DNA from: Lachnospiraceae bacterium
Lineage (GTDB): Bacteria > Bacillota > Clostridia > Lachnospirales > Lachnospiraceae
DNA length: 64,000 nt
Direction: 5' to 3'
NCBI GenBank assembly: GCA_017408735.1
Contig: JAFQUB010000031.1
Span: forward strand, 1-64,000
The position numbers and the translations under genes were made by a program. This document shows, piece by piece, positions 35,476 to 44,315 of this stretch (its first letter is position 1; each line of letters starts with the position of its first letter). Below the pieces are notes generated by a model. The model was not told the DNA's origin. It saw only the letters and a program-made list of their open reading frames with translations, and searched no databases.

Positions 35476-36569
35476 TATTTTAGCATAAACTGTAGAATGT
35501 GGTAAATATACGCGAGCATGTGTAATTTGTCCTTTAAATTCTCTTCACAAGCCTCAAAATACAAAATTTTGTCAAAATAGTCAATTTTAAAATAAGGTGA
35601 TATAATCTCTTGGAACTGTGGTAAAAATATGCCGGTCTTTTTGCTGTAACAGTTGGCTGCTTTCGCTTTGGTGCGAAAATCTTTATCCACATAAAAAGCC
35701 ACACTTTTATGAATTGCAGTATCTTCTTTTGGGAGATAGTAGTAGTTTTGGTAATCAGAGTAAAAATACTTTAATTCTCCGGTGTAAGCCTTGATGCGAA
35801 GCTTACAGTCCTTTTCATGCACAGATAAATAGTAATCCTGCTTCGCAAAATTAATTCGTTTAGGCAGAGGCGAAGGCAGATGAAAAGAGAAGATAACCTC
35901 CTTACCCTCTAAACCGTTCAAAGAAATATAATCTTTGACTTCTGTATTATCAAATTCCAAGTTTTCTAAAGTGAAATCCTGAAAAACAAGCATAGGTGCC
36001 AGGCGCAATAGACCATTAATATCATCGTGATTGTGAAGCAATAATAATTTTTTTGCTTCTTCTTTTGGTTCTTTTAAATAGTTTAAGTAAACACTAATCA
36101 GTTCCCCTCCGTGATATAAATCCTCTCTGGAAATATCTAAATAAGCTTCCACTGTTTTCTGTTTTAAATTCTCTAATTTTAAGAGTGCTTTGAAAGGCGA
36201 AAGAATCTTGTACAAATCAATACTTTCCACCGAATCAAAGTTGTAAGGCAAATTATAGTGGCTGCATTTCTGTAATAAGTATGGAATGTCAAAGCCATTT
36301 CCATTGTAATGTATCAAATATTTGAAATTTTGCAAAAATTGAAAAAACTCAAACAATAGCATTGGCTCTTCAGAAGGGTTCTCTGCAAACCATTGTTTGA
36401 TATTTGGAATACCGTCTTCAAAATATAAACATCCAATCAGGTACAGATGGGAAGTTTTTGCTGAAAAACCAGTGGTTTCAATATCGAAAAAGAGTAGTTC
36501 TGATAAATCATAGTGTTCTTCCAAATAGGCAGGTATCTGATATTTGGAAGGTGTTGTGATTGTTTCCAT
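35475..36569 (-). CDS. RNase H-fold (DEDD) 3'-5' exonuclease domain protein, YprB-like
   Basis: The 364-residue protein has an RNase H-like DnaQ-type exonuclease domain in its N-terminal half. Motif I is LLFFDIETTGFS (Asp and Glu), motif II lies around LIHYNGNGFDIPYLL, and a later HNHDDINGLLRL segment gives the motif III Asp. The C-terminal half (about 215-364) is not recognised. It resembles the YprB family. The start at 36569 is preferred because AAGGAG sits 6 bases before it; an outer in-frame ATG at 36614 has no such site. It is alone on the minus strand, divergent from rnfC. Substrate unknown. Confidence 0.8.
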   Translation of the reverse strand: METITTPSKYQIPAYLEEHYDLSELLFFDIETTGFSAKTSHLYLIGCLYFEDGIPNIKQWFAENPSEEPMLLFEFFQFLQNFKYLIHYNGNGFDIPYLLQKCSHYNLPYNFDSVESIDLYKILSPFKALLKLENLKQKTVEAYLDISREDLYHGGELISVYLNYLKEPKEEAKKLLLLHNHDDINGLLRLAPMLVFQDFTLENLEFDNTEVKDYISLNGLEGKEVIFSFHLPSPLPKRINFAKQDYYLSVHEKDCKLRIKAYTGELKYFYSDYQNYYYLPKEDTAIHKSVAFYVDKDFRTKAKAANCYSKKTGIFLPQFQEIISPYFKIDYFDKILYFEACEENLKDKLHMLAYIYHILQFMLK

Positions 36570-36734
36570 AAAAATCTCCTTTTGTTTTTTGTCATTATCT
36601 CCAGTATAATGCATTTTTCTGAAAATTTATAGTATTTTTTGCGAAACATATATAGTAATTTGTTGAAAAAAATAGTAAAATAAGAGGTGTAAAAAGTTAT
36701 AGAAGGAATAAAAAACAGGAAAGAAGGTTAGAAC

Positions 36735-38051
36735 ATGGGATTATCAACATTTAAAGGTGGGATACACCCAAATGATGGCAAAAATTTATCGAAAGATAAA
36801 CCAATCAAGGAAGTTTTGCCAAAGGGTGACTTAGTTTATCCGTTATCCCAGCATATTGGGGCGCCAGCCAAGCCGATTGTGGAAAAAGGGCAGCGTGTGC
36901 TGGAAGGCGAAAAAATAGCAGAAGCCGGCGGATTTGTATCGGCACCGATTTATGCCAGTGTGTCAGGTACTGTGAAAGCAATTGAGCCAAGGAGAGTGAC
37001 AGTAGGTGACAACGTAATGTCTATCGTAATTGAAAATGATGGACAGTATGAAACAGTTGAATATCCTAAGCACAAACCTTATACGGAGCTTACAAAGGAT
37101 GAAATCAGAGAGATTATCAAAGAAGCTGGTATTGTTGGTATGGGTGGTGCAGGGTTCCCAACACATGTAAAACTTTCTCCGAAAGAACCGGAGAAAATTG
37201 ATTATGTGGTGGCTAACTGTGCAGAGTGTGAGCCATATCTGACTTCTGACTACCGCAGAATGTTAGAGGAGCCGGAAAAACTGGTAGAAGGCATGAAAAT
37301 AGTGTTAAGACTTTTTGACAATGCCAAAGGAATTCTGGCGGTGGAGGATAACAAAAGGGACTGTATTGAAATTTTAGAAAAGCTTACTGAAAAAGAAGAG
37401 CGTATTACGGTAAAAGCCTTGAAGACAAAATATCCTCAGGGTGCAGAACGTCAGTTAATTTATGCGTCTACAGGAAGAAAAATCAACTCAAAAATGCTTC
37501 CGGCAGATGCAGGATGCGTGGTAAACAATGTGGATACCATTGTGGCAATCTACCATGCAGTAGTAGAGGGAAAACCTTTGATGCACAGAATTGTTACGGT
37601 AACAGGAGATGCTGTGGAAGACCCTAGAAACTTTATTGTACGTGTAGGTACAGACTATGCAGAATTAATTGAGGAAGCAGGCGGTTTTAAGAAAGAACCT
37701 GCAAAGATTATTTCAGGTGGTCCAATGATGGGATTTGGTATTTTTGATATTCATGTCCCTGTAACAAAGACATCTTCTGCTTTGTTGTGTCTTACGGAAG
37801 ACGAAGTGGCAAAATACGAACCTACTGCTTGTATTAACTGTGGTAAATGCGTAGAAGTATGTCCGGGACGTGTAGTTCCGGCAAGACTTGCTGACTATGC
37901 AGAACATTCAGAAGAAGAAAAATTTGTAAAGAACAATGGTTTAGAATGTTGTGAGTGTGGTTGTTGCAGCTTTGTTTGTCCTGCAAAACGTCCGCTTACT
38001 CAGTCAATTAAATCCATGAGAAAAATGGTTCTTGCAAAACGTAAAAAGTAG
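36735..38051 (+). CDS. rnfC: Rnf complex subunit RnfC
   Basis: RnfC is the peripheral NADH/flavin-binding subunit of the ferredoxin:NAD+ oxidoreductase that pumps Na+ or H+. The 438-residue protein has the N-terminal barrel-sandwich part (GGIHPNDGKNLSKDKPIKE), the NADH/FMN-type motif GMGGAGFPTHVKL and the ANCAECEPYLTSDYR segment. Two 4Fe-4S clusters follow in ACINCGKCVEVCPGRVVP and CCECGCCSFVCPAKRPLTQ. It is shorter than Proteobacterial RnfC because it lacks the alanine-rich tail, and it opens the rnfCDGEAB operon. Confidence 0.97.
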   Translation: MGLSTFKGGIHPNDGKNLSKDKPIKEVLPKGDLVYPLSQHIGAPAKPIVEKGQRVLEGEKIAEAGGFVSAPIYASVSGTVKAIEPRRVTVGDNVMSIVIENDGQYETVEYPKHKPYTELTKDEIREIIKEAGIVGMGGAGFPTHVKLSPKEPEKIDYVVANCAECEPYLTSDYRRMLEEPEKLVEGMKIVLRLFDNAKGILAVEDNKRDCIEILEKLTEKEERITVKALKTKYPQGAERQLIYASTGRKINSKMLPADAGCVVNNVDTIVAIYHAVVEGKPLMHRIVTVTGDAVEDPRNFIVRVGTDYAELIEEAGGFKKEPAKIISGGPMMGFGIFDIHVPVTKTSSALLCLTEDEVAKYEPTACINCGKCVEVCPGRVVPARLADYAEHSEEEKFVKNNGLECCECGCCSFVCPAKRPLTQSIKSMRKMVLAKRKK

Positions 38052-38067
38052 AAGGAGGGTGAATGTT

Positions 38068-39012
38068 GTGAGTGATTTAAAACATGTGTCATCATCACCA
38101 CATATTAGAAGTAAAATAACAACTTCCAATATTATGTTGATGGTAATTATAGCATTACTTCCAACTACAGCAGTTGGAATCTGGAATTTTGGTGTGAATG
38201 CATTAATGAATGTGGTAGTTTGCGTGGGTACTGCAGTGGCTTCAGAATTTATTTATCAGAAATTAATGCATAAGAAAGTGACAATCAATGACTGGAGTGC
38301 TGCTCTGACAGGACTTTTACTGGCATTAAATTTGCCGCCAAAGGCAACCTGGTGGATGAGTGCTTTAGGTAGTATTTTTGCAATTATTATTGTGAAGCAG
38401 ATTTTTGGTGGCTTAGGTCAAAACTTTATGAACCCGGCATTGGCAGCAAGATGCTTTTTGTTAATTTCCTTTACAGGAAGAATGACAACCTTTACATATG
38501 ATGGAGTTTCTACAGCAACACCATTGGCGTTATTGAAAAATGGAGAAAGTGTAAATGTGCTGGATATGGTATTGGGACGTACTGCCGGAACTATCGGCGA
38601 AACCAGTGCTGTTGCATTGTTGTTTGGTGCAGCTGTTCTTCTGATTATGGGAATTATTGATTTGAAAATACCTGCAAGTTACATTTTGTCATTTGTGGTA
38701 TTTATCACAATCTTTGGCGGACACGGATTTGATTTATCTTATATTGTGGCACACTTAGCTGGTGGTGGCTTGATGTTAGGTGCCTTCTTTATGGCAACAG
38801 ATTATGTGACTTCACCAATTACAGCTAAAGGTCAGATTGTATATGGTATTTTACTGGGAGTATTAACAGGAATTTTCCGCTTGTTTGGAGGTTCTGCAGA
38901 AGGTGTATCTTATGCGATTATTTTCGGTAACCTTTTAGTTCCGTTGATTGAAAGAGTAACTATGCCAAAAGCTTTTGGTTTAGAGAAGAAGGAGGTAAGG
39001 GGAAATGAATAA
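38068..39012 (+). CDS. rnfD: Rnf complex subunit RnfD
   Basis: RnfD is a membrane subunit that carries covalent FMN. The 314-residue protein has about nine hydrophobic segments, and the FMN attachment motif is visible in DGVSTATPLALLK (Thr). The NFMNPALAARCFLLISF and GGLMLGAFFMATDYVTSP segments are hallmarks. I start at the GTG 38068, 8 bases after GGAGGG. The longer frame from 38032 begins inside rnfC. ApbE, which attaches this flavin, is encoded at the end of the operon. Confidence 0.95.
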   Translation: MSDLKHVSSSPHIRSKITTSNIMLMVIIALLPTTAVGIWNFGVNALMNVVVCVGTAVASEFIYQKLMHKKVTINDWSAALTGLLLALNLPPKATWWMSALGSIFAIIIVKQIFGGLGQNFMNPALAARCFLLISFTGRMTTFTYDGVSTATPLALLKNGESVNVLDMVLGRTAGTIGETSAVALLFGAAVLLIMGIIDLKIPASYILSFVVFITIFGGHGFDLSYIVAHLAGGGLMLGAFFMATDYVTSPITAKGQIVYGILLGVLTGIFRLFGGSAEGVSYAIIFGNLLVPLIERVTMPKAFGLEKKEVRGNE

Positions 39013-39607
39013 GATAGTAAAAGATGCATTAGTGTTAACTGCTATTACACTGATTTCCGGCTTAACTCTTGGGACAGTATACGAAGTTACCAAAGAGCCT
39101 ATTGCAAAACAGGAGGAACTGACAAAGCAGGAGGCTTTTAAAACAGTACTTCCAGATGCTGCAAGCTTTGAAGAAAAAGAAATGGAAGGTAACAGTGGGG
39201 AAGAAATTCCGGCAGCAGCAGGCTATAGTGCCCAGCAAATCACCGGAGTAGCAGACGCGTTAGATGCTTCCGGAAATGTAATAGGTCATGTATATACGGT
39301 AGTAACCAGTGAAGGTTATGCCGGTGATATCAGCTTTACTATGGGAATTTTAAGTGATGGAACCGTGACTGGTATTGAAATGTTATCCATCAGTGAAACC
39401 GCCGGACTTGGTATGAAAGCTGCAGAAGATGAATTCAAAGGGCAGTATGCAGGAAAAAAAGTAGAAAAGTTTGAATACAGCAAAACAGGTGCTACTGCTG
39501 AAAATCAGATTGATGCCATTAGCGGTGCTACCATTACCACAAATGCGGTAACCAATGGTGTCAATGCAGGAATTGAATTCTTTAAAGCTACGAAGGGAGG
39601 TAACTAA
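39005..39607 (+). CDS. rnfG: Rnf complex subunit RnfG
   Basis: RnfG has one N-terminal membrane segment (residues 5-25) and an extracytoplasmic FMN-binding domain. The flavin attachment motif SGATITTNAV lies near residue 177. The protein is 200 residues long, the start overlaps rnfD by 8 bases, and a GGAGG ribosome site is present. The linker (about 45-70) is Glu-rich. Confidence 0.95.
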   Translation: MNKIVKDALVLTAITLISGLTLGTVYEVTKEPIAKQEELTKQEAFKTVLPDAASFEEKEMEGNSGEEIPAAAGYSAQQITGVADALDASGNVIGHVYTVVTSEGYAGDISFTMGILSDGTVTGIEMLSISETAGLGMKAAEDEFKGQYAGKKVEKFEYSKTGATAENQIDAISGATITTNAVTNGVNAGIEFFKATKGGN

Positions 39608-39608
39608 G

Positions 39609-40295
39609 ATGAATAACAAATATATGAAACCATTAGTAAACGGTTTATTCAAAGAAAATCCTACTTTCGTACTGATGCTTGGTATGTGTCCGACACTTGC
39701 GGTTACCACCTCTGCTATGAATGGTTTGGGTATGGGATTAACTACAACCGTAGTATTGATTATGTCTAACTTAATTATTTCACTTCTTAGAAATGTGATT
39801 CCGGATAAAGTACGTATTCCGGCATACATTGTAATTATTGCTTCCTTTGTTACAGTGGTAGAATTATTATTGGAAGGATTTATTCCGGCGTTGTATTCTG
39901 CACTGGGTATTTATATACCACTGATTGTAGTAAACTGCATTATCTTAGGACGTGCAGAATCCTTTGCTTCTAAGAATGGTCCAATCGAATCTATCTTTGA
40001 TGGAATTGGTATGGGACTTGGGTTTACCTTAGGACTTACCAGTATTGGTATGGTAAGAGAAATTCTTGGTGCAGGTCAGATTTTTGGTTTACAAGTTCTG
40101 CCTGCTTCTTATGAAGGAATTACTATCTTTATTCTTGCACCGGGTGCGTTCTTTGTGCTTGCAGCATTAACAGCAGTACAGAACAAGGTGCGGAATAAAA
40201 AAGGTAAAAAAGCACCAGTCAGTCGTTGTGGCGATGGCTGTACATCCTGTCAGAATACAGGCTGTACCGGAAAAATAGAAGGGGAGGCAAAGTAA
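39609..40295 (+). CDS. rnfE: Rnf complex subunit RnfE with Cys-rich C-terminal tail
   Basis: RnfE is one of the paired integral membrane subunits of the Rnf pump and is homologous to RnfA. The 228-residue protein has six membrane segments and conserved NPTFVLMLGMCPTLAVTTSA and IPLIVVNCIILGRAESFA motifs, which include the cysteines proposed to hold a 2Fe-2S cluster at the membrane. The C-terminal tail contains four extra cysteines in CGDGCTSCQNTGC after a basic stretch, which is not part of the core subunit. I chose the ATG at 39609, supported by GGGAGG before it. The gene abuts rnfA. Confidence 0.93.
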   Translation: MNNKYMKPLVNGLFKENPTFVLMLGMCPTLAVTTSAMNGLGMGLTTTVVLIMSNLIISLLRNVIPDKVRIPAYIVIIASFVTVVELLLEGFIPALYSALGIYIPLIVVNCIILGRAESFASKNGPIESIFDGIGMGLGFTLGLTSIGMVREILGAGQIFGLQVLPASYEGITIFILAPGAFFVLAALTAVQNKVRNKKGKKAPVSRCGDGCTSCQNTGCTGKIEGEAK

Positions 40296-40871
40296 ATGAA
40301 AGAATTAATTATCATTGCAATTGGAGCAGCATTGGTAAACAATGTTGTATTAAGTCAGTTTCTTGGACTTTGTCCATTCCTTGGTGTATCTAAGAAAATT
40401 GATACTGCTGCTGGTATGGGTGGAGCGATTATTTTCGTTATAACTATTTCATCTGCAATTACAAGTCTGATTTATACCTTTGTCCTTGAAAAAACAGGAC
40501 TTACTTATTTAAAAACCATTGTATTTATCCTGGTAATTGCAGCACTGGTACAGTTTGTGGAAATGTTTTTAAAGAAAACTATGCCGGCTTTGTACCAGTC
40601 ATTGGGAGTATATCTTCCTTTGATTACAACCAACTGTGCGGTATTAGGTATCGCGATTACTAATGTACAGAAGGAATATAATCTTTTAGAAAGCATTGTA
40701 AATGGATTTGCTACAGCAATAGGATTCACCATTGCGATTGTAATTCTTGCAGGCTTAAGAGAAAAGATGGAATACAATGATGTACCGGAGTCATTTCAGG
40801 GTATGCCGATTGTATTAATTACATCAGGTCTTATGGCAATTGCTTTCTTTGGCTTTTCAGGACTGATATAG
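40296..40871 (+). CDS. rnfA: Rnf complex subunit RnfA
   Basis: The 191-residue membrane subunit has six hydrophobic segments. Its NNVVLSQFLGLCPFLGVSKK and LPLITTNCAVLGIAITN motifs mirror those of RnfE and hold the two cysteines expected to bind the intramembrane iron-sulfur centre with RnfE. It starts directly after the rnfE stop, with GGGGAGG as ribosome site. Confidence 0.96.
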   Translation: MKELIIIAIGAALVNNVVLSQFLGLCPFLGVSKKIDTAAGMGGAIIFVITISSAITSLIYTFVLEKTGLTYLKTIVFILVIAALVQFVEMFLKKTMPALYQSLGVYLPLITTNCAVLGIAITNVQKEYNLLESIVNGFATAIGFTIAIVILAGLREKMEYNDVPESFQGMPIVLITSGLMAIAFFGFSGLI

Positions 40872-40883
40872 GAGGGAAAGAGT

Positions 40884-41675
40884 ATGAATATAACTGGAAT
40901 TTTAATTGCGGCAGTTATTGTTGCTGTAATCGGATTAATTCTTGGACTTTTCCTTGGTGTTGCAGGAGAAAAATTTAAAGTAGAAGTAGATGAAAAGGAA
41001 GTTGCAGTAAGAGCAGAGCTTCCGGGAAACAACTGTGGTGGTTGTGGTTATGCAGGTTGTGACGGTCTTGCCGCCGCTATTGCAAAAGGGGAAGCAGAGG
41101 TTTCTGCCTGTCCTGTAGGCGGTGATGCCTGTGCAAAAAAAATTGGTGAAATTATGGGTGTATCTGCAGATGGTGGAAAACCTATGACAGCCTTTGTGAA
41201 ATGCGCAGGAACCTGTGATAAAACAAAAGTGGACTATGAATATTACGGTGTGGAAGACTGTAAAATGCTTTCTTTTGTGCCAAATGGTGGTCCAAAAACC
41301 TGTAACTATGGATGCCTTGGATTTGGCTCCTGTGTAAAGGTATGTCCATTTGATGCCATTCATATTATCGATGGCGTGGCTAAGGTAGATTCTGACAAGT
41401 GTAAAGCATGTAAGAAATGTATTGCAGAATGTCCAAAGAACTTAATAGAATTAGTACCAAAGGAAACAAAACATCTGGTGCAGTGCAGCTCCAAAGACAG
41501 AGGTGTAGATGTGAAAAAAGGCTGTCAGGTAGGATGTATTGGCTGTAAGATGTGTGAAAAGGTATGTGAGTTTGGAGCGATTACAGTAACTGACAATGTG
41601 GCACATATTGATCCGGAAAAATGTACTAACTGCGGAAAATGTGCAGAAAAGTGTCCGGTAAAAATTATTTCATAA
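40884..41675 (+). CDS. rnfB: Rnf complex subunit RnfB (multi-cluster ferredoxin)
   Basis: RnfB receives electrons from reduced ferredoxin. The 263-residue protein has an N-terminal membrane segment (5-27), a 4Fe-4S domain with CGGCGYAGCDGLA and its later partner Cys, then two ferredoxin-type double-cluster regions: CVKVCPFDAIHI with CKACKKCIAECPKNLIE, and CIGCKMCEKVCEFGAIT with CTNCGKCAEKCPVKII. I count about five cluster motifs in all, matching clostridial RnfB and exceeding the Proteobacterial version. It closes the rnf core operon, with apbE following. Confidence 0.95.
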   Translation: MNITGILIAAVIVAVIGLILGLFLGVAGEKFKVEVDEKEVAVRAELPGNNCGGCGYAGCDGLAAAIAKGEAEVSACPVGGDACAKKIGEIMGVSADGGKPMTAFVKCAGTCDKTKVDYEYYGVEDCKMLSFVPNGGPKTCNYGCLGFGSCVKVCPFDAIHIIDGVAKVDSDKCKACKKCIAECPKNLIELVPKETKHLVQCSSKDRGVDVKKGCQVGCIGCKMCEKVCEFGAITVTDNVAHIDPEKCTNCGKCAEKCPVKIIS

Positions 41676-41716
41676 TTTTGGGCAGACAAATTAGGAAGAG
41701 TAGTTAGGAAAGAAAA

Positions 41717-42706
41717 ATGAAAAGAAAATATATTGAATGGAGCATGCTTTTGCTGCTGGTATCTTTTTTGTTTTGCGGATGCAGTGCAGAGCGTGATTAC
41801 AGTGAGCAGGGAATATACTTTGACACGTTGGTATCTATCAATATATACGGAACTAAGGATAAGACAGTCATGGAAGACTGTCTTATTCTGTGTGAAGAAT
41901 ATGAAAAGAAGTTCAGCAGAACCATAGATACCAGTGAGATTTCCAAATTAAACAAATCAGAGGGAGAATGGGTGGAAATGTCAGGGGAAACGGTTGAGTT
42001 GATTGAAAAGGCAATCGAATATTCAGAACTGACAGAAGGAGCATTTGACATTACCATTGCTCCATTAACTGAACTTTGGCATGTAAAAGACAATGATGGT
42101 GTACTGCCATCGGAAGAATTAATAGAAAAAGCAAAATCCCACATTGATTATAAGTTTATTGAAATTAATGGAAATAAAGTACGGTTAAAAGATAAAAAAA
42201 CTCAAATTGATTTGGGTGGGATTGCAAAAGGTTATATAGCAGACCAGCTAAAAACACTGATGTTAGAGCGAGGTGTAGAATCTGCGATGATTAATTTAGG
42301 TGGAAATATTGTAGTCATCGGTACAAAAAAAGACGGGAGTAACTGGAATGTAGGGATACAGAAGCCTTTTGCGGACAGAAACGAAGTTATCGGCAGTGTT
42401 TCGGTTCAGAATAAAACAGTGGTTTCTTCCGGTATTTATGAAAGATATTTTGAAAAAGACAGTGAAATTTATCATCACATATTAGACCCGAATACAGGCT
42501 ATCCGTCTGTTAGTGATTTAGAAGCGGTCACCATTATTGGGGAGTCTTCTGCCATTGCAGATGCACTTAGTACCTCCTGTGTGCTGCTTGGAAGTGATAA
42601 GGGGATGGAACTGGTTGAAAGTATACCGGAAGTAGAGGCGGTGTTTGTGACTAGGGATGGAGAAATTTTGGAGAGTTCCGGGGCTAAGGTGCAATTAGTG
42701 GATTAA
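41717..42706 (+). CDS. apbE: FAD:protein FMN transferase ApbE (lipoprotein)
   Basis: ApbE attaches FMN covalently to Rnf subunits RnfD and RnfG using FAD. The 329-residue protein starts with a lipoprotein signal whose FLFCGC sequence provides the lipobox Cys, so it acts outside the membrane. Typical segments are TEGAFDITIAPLTELW, IDLGGIAKGYIADQL, SAMINLGGNIVVIG and the metal-site HHILDPNTGYPS near residue 255. It lies 41 bases after rnfB and is very likely part of the rnf operon. A hairpin with T-rich tail follows. Confidence 0.95.
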   Translation: MKRKYIEWSMLLLLVSFLFCGCSAERDYSEQGIYFDTLVSINIYGTKDKTVMEDCLILCEEYEKKFSRTIDTSEISKLNKSEGEWVEMSGETVELIEKAIEYSELTEGAFDITIAPLTELWHVKDNDGVLPSEELIEKAKSHIDYKFIEINGNKVRLKDKKTQIDLGGIAKGYIADQLKTLMLERGVESAMINLGGNIVVIGTKKDGSNWNVGIQKPFADRNEVIGSVSVQNKTVVSSGIYERYFEKDSEIYHHILDPNTGYPSVSDLEAVTIIGESSAIADALSTSCVLLGSDKGMELVESIPEVEAVFVTRDGEILESSGAKVQLVD

Positions 42707-42757
42707 CTTATGCACGAAAAATAGTAGAAAAACCAAAATACATATGATATAATTTAG

Positions 42758-42796
42758 AACAATAGAAAGTTGCCAAGCGACTTTCTATTGTTTTGT
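42758..42796 (+). terminator. Intrinsic terminator after apbE
   Basis: A 13 bp stem (42758-42770 with 42780-42792, AACAATAGAAAGT arm) has a 9-base loop followed by T-rich sequence. It ends the rnf-apbE transcript and could also sit in the leader of the next gene. Confidence 0.75.
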
Positions 42797-42829
42797 GTAT
42801 TATGAAAAAACATAGATTGGAGCGAGAGT

Positions 42830-44281
42830 ATGCTTTTTAATTCCTTTACATTTGCAATCTTTTTGCCGATTGTATTTTTCATTTACTGGGCAATTCCACA
42901 TAAGTGGAGATGGATTGTATTGTTTGTTTCCAGTTATTACTTCTATATGAGCTGGAATGTGAAATATGTAGTTTTGATATTGTTTACCACATTCATTTCC
43001 TATGCTTGCGCCCTTGGGCTGGAGCGGGCAGAAGAACAACGGAAGAAGAAAATACTTATTGTGTCTGCCATGGTAGCCAGTTTGGGATGTTTGTTCTTTT
43101 TTAAATATTTTAATTTTGCCAGTGAAAGCGTTGCAAATATTTTAAATTTATTTACGTTACAGGTACATCCGGTTACATTGAACTTATTGCTTCCGGTGGG
43201 GATTTCATTCTACACCTTCCAGACACTGGGCTATGTAATTGATGTGTACCGTGGAGAGGTGAAAGCAGAAAAGAATTTCGGAAAATATGCAACATTTATT
43301 GCTTTTTTTCCGCAGTTAGTGGCAGGACCGATTGAAAGAACCAAAAATTTAATGCCTCAGATATTGGGAGAACATAAATTCGATTATAAAAAGGCAGTTG
43401 CAGGACTTAGATTAATGGCATGGGGATTCTTTAAGAAAATTGTGATAGCAGACACTCTTGCGGTGTCGGTGGATACCGTATATGATTCCTTAGGCGTGTA
43501 TAAAGGCTTCCCGCTTCTTGTGGCATCTGTGTTGTTTTCTATACAGATTTACTGTGATTTTGCAGGGTATTCAGATATAGCAATTGGAACAGCCAGGTTG
43601 TTTGGGATAGAGCTTATGAAAAATTTTGATAGCCCATATTTCTCAACGTCTATAAGTGAGTTCTGGAACAGATGGCATATCTCCCTTTCCAGCTGGCTGA
43701 AGGATTATATTTATATTCCCCTGGGAGGAAATAGGGTAAGTAAAGGAAGAAATGCATTTAATCTTATGGCAACTTTTCTGATTAGTGGCTTATGGCATGG
43801 AGCCAACTGGACTTATGTAGTCTGGGGTGGTATTCATGGCTTTGCACAGGTGATTGAGAAATTTCTTTTTAAAGTAAAAAAGAAAGATAAAAATCAAAAG
43901 CCTGGTGGAATCAAATGGTGGATTTCTGTTTTTGTAACTTTTTTATTTGCTACGTTTGCATGGGTATTTTTCCGGGCAGAGACCATAGGAGATGCTTTTT
44001 ATGTATTGGGAAATATGTTTCAGGGAATTACCAATCCGGCTCGCTATGTAAGTCAGATAACTACTTATTTAGGAATAGATAAACTTACCTTGGTCGGAAT
44101 GGTGATTAGTATTGGATTATTGACAGTATTTGATTATTGTTCTTTGACTAAGGATGTGTTGGGAAAATTAAAAGAGAAAAAGAAGGCAGTCCGCTGGATT
44201 GTATACGTGATATTTATACTCTTTTTGATTTTCAATGTTCCGGCAACATCAGGGCAGGAATTTATTTATTTCCAGTTTTAA
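42830..44281 (+). CDS. MBOAT-family membrane O-acyltransferase (AlgI/DltB-like)
   Basis: The 483-residue polytopic protein has about ten hydrophobic segments and the AlgI landmarks LLLPVGISFYTFQTLGYVIDVYRGE, FWNRWHISLSSWLKDYIYIPLGGNR and the catalytic His323 in GLWHGANWTYVVWGG. Family members move acyl groups from cytoplasmic donors across the membrane to polysaccharides such as alginate, or to peptidoglycan or teichoic acid precursors. It is paired with an SGNH-type gene downstream, the usual partner that completes transfer outside. The acceptor polymer is unknown, and no alginate-like genes are nearby. Confidence 0.9.
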   Translation: MLFNSFTFAIFLPIVFFIYWAIPHKWRWIVLFVSSYYFYMSWNVKYVVLILFTTFISYACALGLERAEEQRKKKILIVSAMVASLGCLFFFKYFNFASESVANILNLFTLQVHPVTLNLLLPVGISFYTFQTLGYVIDVYRGEVKAEKNFGKYATFIAFFPQLVAGPIERTKNLMPQILGEHKFDYKKAVAGLRLMAWGFFKKIVIADTLAVSVDTVYDSLGVYKGFPLLVASVLFSIQIYCDFAGYSDIAIGTARLFGIELMKNFDSPYFSTSISEFWNRWHISLSSWLKDYIYIPLGGNRVSKGRNAFNLMATFLISGLWHGANWTYVVWGGIHGFAQVIEKFLFKVKKKDKNQKPGGIKWWISVFVTFLFATFAWVFFRAETIGDAFYVLGNMFQGITNPARYVSQITTYLGIDKLTLVGMVISIGLLTVFDYCSLTKDVLGKLKEKKKAVRWIVYVIFILFLIFNVPATSGQEFIYFQF

Positions 44282-44315
44282 TAATTTCTAAGTTCAATAG
44301 AAAGGAAAGGGTAGT

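Noticed and set aside
38032-38067. Upstream start for rnfD
   Set aside because: It lies inside rnfC; GGAGGG places the start at the GTG 38068.
42741-42760. TATAAT near 42748 as a promoter for the MBOAT gene
   Set aside because: No acceptable -35 lies 16-18 bases upstream and a terminator stem follows immediately.
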